From Micavibrio aeruginosavorus (GTDB lineage Bacteria; Pseudomonadota; Alphaproteobacteria; UBA9219): a stretch of 10,249 nucleotides of DNA. This document shows positions 5,280-10,249 of the stretch, piece by piece. A program made the position numbers and the translations under genes. Each line of letters starts with the position of its first letter. The stretch's first letter is position 1. The notes below the pieces were generated by a model that worked only from the letters and a program-made list of their open reading frames with translations, was not told the DNA's origin and ran no database searches. The DNA lies in the NCBI GenBank assembly GCA_020720905.1, contig DYNT01000034.1:1-10249 (forward strand), given 5' to 3'.

Positions 5280-6092
5280 TCATTTTTTAATAAAAACGCC
5301 ATACGGCGTCGGACCTATACGTCCCTCCCACGTTGCCAAAAGATTATCGAAATGATCGGGGATATAATCAGGCCCCAGTATTTTATCCAAAGGAAAGCTG
5401 AACGGCGCATTGGGGATCACCCGTACATTATGCGTCGCGGCAAAACGCAAAGGGATCACCGTTGATAAACCGGCCTGCAAAGCATCATGCAATTCAACAA
5501 TCACATCCGTATTTTTCAAAGCAGGAAAATTATCAGGATTAAGGAGATCATGTTCGCCGCCATCAACGTCCATAAAGATCAACGTGTCCTCATCCGCCAT
5601 GGTCTCAAACATCGCGCCTGTGAACGCGCCGCCGACTATGATGCGTTCCTCGACATTGTTAAGCGCCGCAAGAGCCTTGCAATCGGCCTGCGCTTCCTCA
5701 TCCGCATCATAGGCAAAGATTGTGGCGGAAGGCAGCCTCATCGCCAAGCCGACACTGTAATACCCTTGAGAACAGCCGATATTGATGATGTTTTTATAGG
5801 GTCTCGCAATAGCTGCCTCGATGGCATCATGCAATTCCCACTCATACGTTCCCAGCAAAAGGGGCGGAAGGTGCTTTTGCATCATGGCGGGAGAAAGCTC
5901 CATCCCGCGAAAAGGCCCCGCGAAAACCTTGTTGCCAATCCGATGCAAAAGATGCTGCCCCAGCACCGCGCCTTGCAGGCCGTTGAGCATAGTCCAAAGA
6001 CCGCGCAGCTTGATAGGATCGGGGTAATCCGCCTCCCATAACGGTTTAAGGGCTGCAATGAAATTGGAGGCTAGGTCAGGCGGAAAGAACAT
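5280..6092 (-). CDS. class I SAM-dependent methyltransferase-like protein
   Basis: Product of 270 aa. A helical N-terminal region (1-90) precedes a Rossmann-like methyltransferase core: motif I NIIN-IGCSQGYYSVG at about 101-115 (a variant of the Gly-rich SAM loop), an acidic end of strand 2 in FAYDADEEA at 126-134, then DTLIFMDVDGGEHDLL at 169-184 and VIVELHDAL at 197-205, equivalent to the motif IV/post-strand segments. The fold is therefore likely; the substrate is not visible. FkbM-type sugar or lipid methyltransferases share the MDVDGGEHDLL-like pattern, but I would not assign the family. The ATG at 6092 has AAGG 10-13 bases upstream; a TTG one codon earlier is an alternative. The stop is TGA, which shows that TGA is a stop codon in this genome. 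It is divergent from the TrpR-like gene and ends 46 bp before the recA SOS box. Confidence 0.75.
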   Translation of the reverse strand: MFFPPDLASNFIAALKPLWEADYPDPIKLRGLWTMLNGLQGAVLGQHLLHRIGNKVFAGPFRGMELSPAMMQKHLPPLLLGTYEWELHDAIEAAIARPYKNIINIGCSQGYYSVGLAMRLPSATIFAYDADEEAQADCKALAALNNVEERIIVGGAFTGAMFETMADEDTLIFMDVDGGEHDLLNPDNFPALKNTDVIVELHDALQAGLSTVIPLRFAATHNVRVIPNAPFSFPLDKILGPDYIPDHFDNLLATWEGRIGPTPYGVFIKK

Positions 6093-6204
6093 CAAGAAAC
6101 CTTGCTTGCAAAAGAACAGGGAAAGGGTAGCAGCCCCCCTTCAGAAATGCTATGTTTTCCAGAAGGAGCCGGAAAAAGCCTAGCACAGAGCAAAAGGATT
6201 CGTC

Positions 6205-6540
6205 ATGCCCGAACAACGCCACACCCGCACCAGCAGCACGGGCTCCAACAAGCCCAAAGAAAACGCGATAGAAAAAGAGCTTTTTGCAGCGCTGATAACA
6301 TTAAAGGACGCGGACGAATGTTGCCGATTCTTCTATGACCTTTGCACGCCCAAGGAGCTATCGGACATGGCCGAACGCTGGTGGGTTGCCCGCTTGCTAA
6401 GCGAAGGCGGCTTATCCTATCGCGCCATCCACCAATTAACGGGGGTCAGCGTCACAACCATTGGCCGTGTGGCTCGTTTCTTAGAGCAAGAAAACTATAA
6501 GGGCTATCAACTTGTCCTTGATAAAATCAAGGAGGGATAG
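6205..6540 (+). CDS. TrpR-like DNA-binding protein, YerC/YecD family
   Basis: Small 111-aa helical protein of the Trp repressor superfamily. After a polar 20-residue start, FAALITLKDADECCRFFYDLCTPKEL (27-52) and MAERWWVARLL (55-65) match the first helices of the family. LSYRAIHQLTGVSVTTIGRVARFL (70-93) is the helix-turn-helix, with the second helix GVSVTTIGRVARFL as recognition helix. YerC/YecD proteins are known as TrpR-fold proteins of poorly defined function; there is no evidence that this one binds tryptophan. The ATG at 6205 has AAGGA 6 bases upstream. The stop is TAG. It is divergent from the methyltransferase gene across 112 bp and converges on the unknown cassette at 6561-7650. The ends are only 20 bp apart, with no obvious terminator between. 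Confidence 0.9.
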   Translation: MPEQRHTRTSSTGSNKPKENAIEKELFAALITLKDADECCRFFYDLCTPKELSDMAERWWVARLLSEGGLSYRAIHQLTGVSVTTIGRVARFLEQENYKGYQLVLDKIKEG

Positions 6541-6560
6541 AGCGTTTTAAAAAGAGCATG

Positions 6561-6893
6561 TCATGTGAAGTGTTCAATCACCCTCTCTTTTCTTGACGAG
6601 CGCATAGGCGGCAACACAAAACGCTGCCCCTCCCCCGTCAAAGGCAGGGTCGGTAAGGGGGAGCCTTTCAAGATGCGCTCTTTTTGCGGCGCATCGCGAA
6701 AGAAGTCTTCAACCTTTTTCTCAGCTTTATCAAAAGCACCAAATTTGATGGCCGCGCCAATAACAATGCCTGTCACAGAAAGCGCTGCACCCGCCCAGAA
6801 TCTCCTTCTAGCGGTTTTCTTAGATTTGATAAGCTCTGCCTTAGTTTCCTGAAGTTCTTTTTGGGTTGCTTTCAGATTGCGATTAGCCTCCGC
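6561..6893 (-). pseudogene. C-terminal half of an interrupted coiled-coil/transmembrane protein
   Basis: This is the in-frame continuation, after the TGA at 6894-6896, of the ORF at 6894-7280. The 110 codons read as a plausible protein: a heptad-rich helix AEANRNLKATQKELQETKAE and onward (about 35 residues), an RRR stop-transfer-like cluster, a transmembrane helix FWAGAALSVTGIVIGAAIKFG, then a charged segment (FDKAEKKVEDFFRDAPQKER). The last 35 residues (SPLPTLPLTGEGQ and beyond) are encoded by a palindromic repeat, so the native C-terminus may have been replaced. The first possible start in this half, GTG at 6776, lies inside the membrane helix, so independent translation is unlikely. Either the gene is broken by a single base change (for example CGA or TGG to TGA) or the stop is read through. 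Confidence 0.6.
6630..6663. repeat. palindromic repeat inside the 3' end of the interrupted gene
   Basis: CTCCCCC (6630-6636) and GGGGGAG (6657-6663) form a 7-bp stem with a 20-base loop. On the minus strand it translates to SPLPTLPLTGEG, a peptide that typically signals a dispersed GC-rich intergenic repeat rather than protein. It resembles the CCTCCCCC/GGGGGAGG hairpin at the far right end of the window. Confidence 0.5.
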
Positions 6894-7280
6894 TCATTCT
6901 TTTGCCATTCTTGACAATCGAATGTTCTGCACATCACTAAGGCTTCTATGATCCTTGGCAACGCTTTCAATTGAGCCGAGTCTATGATGAATTTGCAAAA
7001 GACCAAGTTCAAACATGTCTTCAGATTTACAATTCATCTTTGCGTTCTGAAGACGGGCAGCAACATGCCCAGAGCTCTTTAATTCAGAAAGACCATGTTC
7101 AAGTGTGAAATATGGCAAATGATCATAATCCCACACAAAATCCATGAACGCATTACCACGATACTTTTCTTTATTGCCAACAGGACAAAAAACATTGATC
7201 GCCGCCGCCGCCAATTGGGCACGGTCACGATAACAATTGGGCTTTTCTGGAAAGAAGGCATTATGAGTCATAAAAACCAT
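6894..7280 (-). CDS. hypothetical protein, N-terminal half of an interrupted gene
   Basis: The 128-aa product has no family I recognise. It begins MVFMTHNAFFPEKPNCYRDR, has an alanine-rich helix (AQLAAAAINVF), and a mixed polar region with several aromatic residues (FMDFVWDYDHLPYFTLEHGL). The end is helical and charged (SVAKDHRSLSDVQNIRLSRMAKE). The end runs straight into the coiled coil on the far side of the TGA, which suggests that the original protein was about 239 aa with a soluble N-terminal domain anchored by a coiled coil and one membrane helix. The ATG at 7280 or the one three codons later (7271) could be the start; GGATGG fits the second better. It follows the 7321-7650 gene by 40 bp on the same strand, so the two are probably cotranscribed. 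Codon use is more AT-rich than in the neighbouring core genes, a hint of acquisition. Confidence 0.55.
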   Translation of the reverse strand: MVFMTHNAFFPEKPNCYRDRAQLAAAAINVFCPVGNKEKYRGNAFMDFVWDYDHLPYFTLEHGLSELKSSGHVAARLQNAKMNCKSEDMFELGLLQIHHRLGSIESVAKDHRSLSDVQNIRLSRMAKE

Positions 7281-7320
7281 CCGTCAAAATGAATGATAGA
7301 AAACGAGCGGGGGAAATCAG

Positions 7321-7650
7321 TTAGAGCGCGTTTCTTTTGTGATTGAGCAAAGAAGCTCCGCCTTGCGGCTTTGGGGGCATTTCGGGATCAAACCCATATC
7401 TTATAAACAAATGCCAGTCATATTGAGTGGGCTTCGCCCCTATTGCCACAGATCTTTGAACAATATCATCAACCGTTAAACCAGGAACCTCGTCTGGGTC
7501 AAAACCAAAGATCGTTTCTCCCTCTGGCAGGGCAAGCTCACGGGGAACGTGAACGCGTTTCTTTATGGTTGTCATTGGCATGGTTCCGGTCATATTTCTA
7601 AAAGCGCCCTGATTTAAAAAAGGCGGATAGCTATGCACCGATGTTAGCAT
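7321..7650 (-). CDS. hypothetical protein, first gene of a two-gene cassette
   Basis: The 109-aa product is of unrecognised family. After a variable N-terminus the core reads VHVPRELALPEGETIFGFDPDEVPG then LTVDDIVQRSVAIGAKPTQYDWHLFIRYGFDPEMPPK. It is acidic and globular in appearance, with no signal peptide or membrane segment and no catalytic motif that I can name. The ATG at 7650 is chosen because a good AAAGGAT ribosome site lies 6-7 bases upstream; internal ATGs at residues 20, 24 and 26 have no comparable site. The stop is TAA, 40 bp before the next gene on the same strand. A promoter with a palindrome in its spacer lies directly upstream. The two-gene arrangement with a membrane-anchored partner is suggestive of an accessory module, but no function can be given. 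Confidence 0.65.
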   Translation of the reverse strand: MLTSVHSYPPFLNQGAFRNMTGTMPMTTIKKRVHVPRELALPEGETIFGFDPDEVPGLTVDDIVQRSVAIGAKPTQYDWHLFIRYGFDPEMPPKPQGGASLLNHKRNAL

Positions 7651-7668
7651 TTTTTATCCTTTCGCCAA

Positions 7669-7697
7669 ATAAAAACGTGATCAAATTTGATTCGCAA
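7669..7697 (-). promoter_or_regulatory. candidate promoter of the two-gene cassette
   Basis: On the minus strand TTGCGA (7692-7697) and TTTTAT (7669-7674) are spaced by 17 bases, each a 4/6 match to consensus. The start of transcription would fall a few bases before the ribosome site of the 7321-7650 gene. The spacer is occupied exactly by the 12-bp palindrome described separately. Confidence 0.4.
7680..7691. promoter_or_regulatory. operator-like palindrome ATCAAATTTGAT
   Basis: A perfect 12-bp palindrome lies between the putative -35 and -10 boxes of the cassette promoter, about 30 bp upstream of the recG promoter. This position is typical of a repressor site. The binding protein is unknown; the TrpR-like protein encoded nearby is one candidate only by proximity. 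In AT-rich DNA a palindrome this short can arise by chance. Confidence 0.35.
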
Positions 7698-7719
7698 AAG
7701 CATTCTCTCATGGTATTGG

Positions 7720-7748
7720 TTGACAACACGTTAATAATGTTGGTTAAT
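7720..7748 (+). promoter_or_regulatory. candidate recG promoter
   Basis: TTGACA (7720-7725), a perfect -35 box, is followed after 17 bases by GTTAAT (7743-7748, 4/6 of the -10 consensus). Transcription would start near 7755, about 60 bases before the recG ATG, which supports the short recG start over the longer open frame that begins at 7641. Confidence 0.5.
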
Positions 7749-7814
7749 TTTTCTGAACCCACACTTAAAGCAGATCATTCTCATAAGCTCACATTGACGT
7801 GGTATAGAAAGCCC

Positions 7815-10025
7815 ATGCGTCCAAGTGTTCTTTTTCCTTTGTTTGCGCCGCTAACGACCCTGAAGGGCGTGGGGGCGAAGCTTGCGCCGTTATATGAACG
7901 GCTGTGTGGGGCGAAGGTTGTCGATGTTCTGTGGCATCTGCCCATCGGCGTGATTGATCGCACCTATACGCCCCAGTTGAAACACGCTCAGCAAGGCCGT
8001 GTCGCAACGCTAACCTTGACCGTGGCGGAACACATCCCCAATAAGCAAAAGGGCAAACCCTACCGCATTATCGGCACTGACGGCAGCGACGATATCACGC
8101 TCACCTACTTCACGGCCAAGGGCGATTATCTGACCAAGCTTTATCCCACCAACGTGCCTTTGGTCGTCAGCGGCAATTTAGAGAGGTTCGGGCGCGGCTG
8201 GACGATGAGTCATCCCGACTATGCCCTCCCCGTCTCACGCGCAAGCGAAATCCCGCAGCTTGAGCCTATCTATCCTTTGACCGAAGGCCTAAGCCGCAAG
8301 ATGGTGCATAAGGTGGCGCAGCAGGCGTTAGATCGCCTTCCTGACTTGCCCGAATGGAACGATGCGCCGCTGATGAAGCGCGAAGGCTGGCCAAGTTGGA
8401 AAGAGGCGATGAGGGGGGCGCATAATCCCCAAAATAATCCGTCATCGCGAGAGGAGCCGAAGGCGGAGCGTGGCGATCCAGCTGCCGAGCGTCTGCGAGG
8501 CACAAGGCTCTCATGCGCGACAGACGCCGCGCCGCTGGATTGCTTCGTCGCTTCCGCTCCTCGCAATGACGGCGAGAGTGTATCCCCCCCCCATCGCCGC
8601 CTTGCGTATGATGAGCTTCTGGCCGATCAACTGGCGCTGGCTGTGATCCGCCGCCATCACCGCCAAGCAGGAGGCCGCGCCTTCGCTGGCACAAAAAAGC
8701 TGCAAGGCAAACTCACCTCCACCCTGCCCTTTACGCTGACAGATGGGCAGCAAAAAGCGATTCAAGAAATCAGCGAGGATATGGCCGCGCCGCGCCGGAT
8801 GCTGCGCCTTTTGCAAGGCGATGTTGGGTCTGGCAAGACTATCGTCGCGCTGATGGCGATGCTGCAAGCCGTGGAGTCCGGCGCTCAGGCCGCCTTGATG
8901 GTTCCCACCGAAATCCTTGCGCGGCAGCATTACGAACGGCTGCAAGAGTTTTTAAAGCCACTGGGCATGGCCATCGGCCTTTTGGTTGGCAAAGGACGCG
9001 GCAAGGAACGTAAAGCAACATTGGAGTCGCTAGGAAATGGCTCCCTCCCACTTATTATCGGCACGCACGCGCTGTTTCAAAACGATGTCACCTTTGCCAA
9101 TCTCGGCCTTGTCGTCATGGACGAACAGCACCGCTTTGGCGTGCATCAACGCTTGCAGCTTTCTGAAAAAGGTCACGGTGTCGATATCCTTGTGATGACC
9201 GCCACGCCCATCCCGCGCACGCTCACCCTCACCGCGTTTGGCGATATGGATGTCTCACGCCTCACCGAAAAACCCGCAGGACGGCAGCCCATTGATACGC
9301 GCCTGATCGATATGGTGCGCCTTGATGAGGTCATCGAAGGCGTAGGCCGTAGGCTGGCCAAAGGCGCGCAGGCCTATTGGGTGTGTCCCTTGGTCGAGGA
9401 ATCCGAGACAAGCGACCTTGCCGCCGCCACGCAGCGTGCCGAAATTCTCGCCAAGCGCTTTGGCGCGGATAAAGTCGGCCTTGTGCATGGCCGCTTGTCA
9501 TCTGAGGCCAAGGAAAACGTCATGGCCGCCTTTGCCAGCGGCACAATCAAGCTGCTGATCGCCACAACAGTGATCGAAGTCGGCGTTGATGTCCCTGCCG
9601 CTTCGCTCATGATCGTTGAACACAGCGAGCGCTTTGGCCTTGCGCAGCTTCACCAGCTTCGCGGGCGCATCGGGCGTGGCGCGGATAAGTCCACCTGCCT
9701 TCTTATGTACCAAGCGCCCTTGGGCGTCATCGCCAAGGCGCGGCTTAAGATGATGCGCGAAACCGAAGACGGCTTTGTGATTGCCGAGGAGGACTTGCGC
9801 CTGCGCGGCCCAGGTGAGCTTTTAGGAACAAAGCAAAGCGGCTTGCCAGAATTTCGCATGGCCGATCTTGCCCGTGACCACGACCTTTTGGCCATCGCGC
9901 ATGACGATGCCAAGGTGATTTTAGCCCAAGATGCCGAATTAGAGACTCCACGCGGCAAGGCCTTACGCATCCTTCTTTATTTATTTGAAAAAGACGCGGC
10001 GGTCAGGCTTTTCAGATCGGGATAA
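7815..10025 (+). CDS. recG: ATP-dependent DNA helicase RecG
   Basis: RecG is a monomeric superfamily 2 helicase that reverses stalled forks and branch-migrates Holliday junctions and R-/D-loops. The 736-aa product has the N-terminal wedge/OB-fold region (about 1-200, with LTTLKGVGAKLAPLYERLC near the start). It then shows Walker A GDVGSGKT (335-342), DEQH (436-439) with RFG, TATPIPRT (462-469), IATTVIEVGVDVP (582-594), and motif VI QLRGRIGRG (614-622). The C-terminal LRGPGELLGTKQSGLPEF is typical. The frame is open 58 codons further upstream, but ATG 7815 is chosen because homology begins there and the promoter lies inside the extension; the ribosome site is weak (AGAAAG). About 55 residues (204-259) are an insertion of repeat origin between the wedge and helicase parts; without them the length is the usual about 680-690. 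The stop is TAA, followed by a terminator. Confidence 0.95.
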   Translation: MRPSVLFPLFAPLTTLKGVGAKLAPLYERLCGAKVVDVLWHLPIGVIDRTYTPQLKHAQQGRVATLTLTVAEHIPNKQKGKPYRIIGTDGSDDITLTYFTAKGDYLTKLYPTNVPLVVSGNLERFGRGWTMSHPDYALPVSRASEIPQLEPIYPLTEGLSRKMVHKVAQQALDRLPDLPEWNDAPLMKREGWPSWKEAMRGAHNPQNNPSSREEPKAERGDPAAERLRGTRLSCATDAAPLDCFVASAPRNDGESVSPPHRRLAYDELLADQLALAVIRRHHRQAGGRAFAGTKKLQGKLTSTLPFTLTDGQQKAIQEISEDMAAPRRMLRLLQGDVGSGKTIVALMAMLQAVESGAQAALMVPTEILARQHYERLQEFLKPLGMAIGLLVGKGRGKERKATLESLGNGSLPLIIGTHALFQNDVTFANLGLVVMDEQHRFGVHQRLQLSEKGHGVDILVMTATPIPRTLTLTAFGDMDVSRLTEKPAGRQPIDTRLIDMVRLDEVIEGVGRRLAKGAQAYWVCPLVEESETSDLAAATQRAEILAKRFGADKVGLVHGRLSSEAKENVMAAFASGTIKLLIATTVIEVGVDVPAASLMIVEHSERFGLAQLHQLRGRIGRGADKSTCLLMYQAPLGVIAKARLKMMRETEDGFVIAEEDLRLRGPGELLGTKQSGLPEFRMADLARDHDLLAIAHDDAKVILAQDAELETPRGKALRILLYLFEKDAAVRLFRSG
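8439..8572. repeat. palindromic element inserted in frame within recG
   Basis: The ends are CCGTCAT (8439-8445) and ATGACGG (8566-8572). The arms continue as inverted copies: left GTCATCGCGAGAGGAGC and GGCGATCCAGC, against right (reverse complement) GTCATTGCGAGGAGCGG and AGCAATCCAGC. The right arm is of the widespread dispersed repeat type read as CGTCATTGCGAGGAGC on one strand. It is translated within RecG as a polar, low-complexity stretch (PSSREEPKAERGDPAAERLR and onward) with no equivalent in ordinary RecG proteins. Flanking G- and C-runs (8413-8418 and 8584-8591) lie in a further partial inverted repeat. It is comparable in behaviour to the Rickettsia palindromic elements that insert into protein genes. 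Confidence 0.75.
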
Positions 10026-10068
10026 AAGAAACAAAGGGGATCCCCGCCCCCCCCGTTTGTTTTCTTTT
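10024..10068 (+). terminator. rho-independent terminator of recG
   Basis: Starting at the recG stop codon, AAAAGAAACAAAGGGG (10024-10039) pairs with CCCCGTTTGTTTTCTTTT (10051-10068), with small bulges and an inner GGGGATCCCC. The descending arm ends in a T-rich run (TTTTCTTTTTA), giving the classic stem plus U-tract on the plus strand. Its A-rich ascending arm would also give a partial signal in the reverse direction. Confidence 0.7.
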
Positions 10069-10077
10069 TATACTATA

Positions 10078-10113
10078 GTCCTCGTGAATGAAGAAGTCCT
10101 CGTGAATGAAGAG
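10078..10113. repeat. two tandem 18-bp repeats
   Basis: GTCCTCGTGAATGAAGAA is followed directly by GTCCTCGTGAATGAAGAG, identical except for the last base. They lie 10 bases after the recG terminator. The period is a multiple of three, so any ORF through it reads LVNEEV repeats, but there is no supported gene here. A recent duplication is the simplest explanation. Confidence 0.75.
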
Positions 10114-10152
10114 TGGGTTTTTGACACGCTGTTTTTGCAAGGACAATGGTAT

Positions 10153-10227
10153 CCCTCCCCCCTTGCGGGGGAGGAAATGAAAACTTAGGCTTACGCGAGT
10201 AAGTCTTAGTTTTCATAGGTGGGGGGG
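10153..10227. repeat. compound hairpin element at the right edge
   Basis: Hairpin A is CCTCCCCC/GGGGGAGG (10154-10161 with 10167-10174). Hairpin B directly follows: an 18-bp stem with two mismatches, ATGAAAACT-N4-CTTAC against GTAAG-N4-AGTTTTCAT (10177-10194 with 10199-10216) and a GCGA tetraloop. Beyond it a G-rich stretch (GGTGGGGGGG, 10218-10227) could pair instead with the C-rich arm of hairpin A, enclosing hairpin B. The type of sequence (read as PSPLAGE in one frame) is a dispersed intergenic repeat. The remaining bases to 10249 show nothing further. Confidence 0.6.
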
Positions 10228-10249
10228 TCACAAACGATGCAAAGTGATA

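Noticed and set aside
5144..5302. 53-residue N-terminal extension of RecA
   Set aside because: It covers the SOS box and promoter, and the RecA family begins at MASK with a good ribosome site.
6894..6896. Reassignment of TGA to tryptophan (as in some reduced alphaproteobacteria) to explain the interrupted gene
   Set aside because: The methyltransferase gene ends naturally at TGA after its conserved C-terminus.
7641..7814. 58-residue N-terminal extension of RecG
   Set aside because: It overlaps the candidate promoter and the 5' end of the divergent gene; homology begins at MRPSVLFPLF.
8266..8945. Long minus-strand ORFs opposite recG
   Set aside because: They are antisense shadows of a GC-rich helicase gene and its palindromic insert, with arginine/serine-rich, low-complexity translations.
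10078..10113. CRISPR array start
   Set aside because: Only two directly adjacent copies with no spacer between them and no cas genes.
9985..10188. 67-residue plus ORF overlapping the recG end
   Set aside because: It is made of the terminator, the tandem 18-bp repeat (LVNEEV twice) and a dispersed hairpin (PSPLAGE); no ribosome site or family.

Overview
The window looks like a chromosomal segment of an alphaproteobacterium of moderate GC content. Three things point that way. The core gene order is rpsM-rpsK-rpoA-rplQ with no rpsD between rpsK and rpoA. The RpoA, S13 and RecA sequences have an alphaproteobacterial character. The recA promoter carries an exact GTTC-N7-GTTC box, the form of SOS operator used by alphaproteobacterial LexA. 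The genus cannot be named from the sequence.

Layout from left to right. At 1-109 (minus) is the N-terminus of a probable membrane transporter that runs off the edge. At 136-444 (minus) is a small cysteine-rich lipoprotein. A nested palindromic, REPIN-like element (531-610) separates these from the alpha ribosomal operon, which is read on the minus strand as rpsM, rpsK, rpoA, rplQ (3175 down to 652). That operon has its own near-consensus promoter at 3487-3514 and a leader of about 300 nt; secY and adk are not in front of it. Next are a doubtful small membrane/coiled-coil ORF fused to a MITE-like inverted repeat (3665-3964), recA (minus, 4055-5143) with its SOS promoter, and a methyltransferase-like gene (minus, 5280-6092). 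A TrpR/YerC-like DNA-binding protein (plus, 6205-6540) diverges from the methyltransferase.

The accessory part is a two-gene minus-strand cassette at 6561-7650 with no recognised family. The upstream gene encodes 109 aa. The downstream gene is cut by an in-frame TGA that separates a soluble N-terminal half from a coiled-coil plus transmembrane half. The cassette shares a short regulatory region, which holds a 12-bp palindrome, with recG (plus, 7815-10025). RecG is complete in all helicase motifs but carries an in-frame insertion of roughly 55 residues encoded by a palindromic repeat. The window ends in about 220 bp of terminator, tandem repeat and hairpin DNA.

The most distinctive property is the density of palindromic elements: at least five separate ones in 10 kb. 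Two lie inside reading frames, and several share the tip CGTCAT/ATGACG. DNA maintenance genes are represented twice (recA for strand exchange under SOS control, recG for fork reversal and branch migration). The core translation/transcription operon is independent of them.
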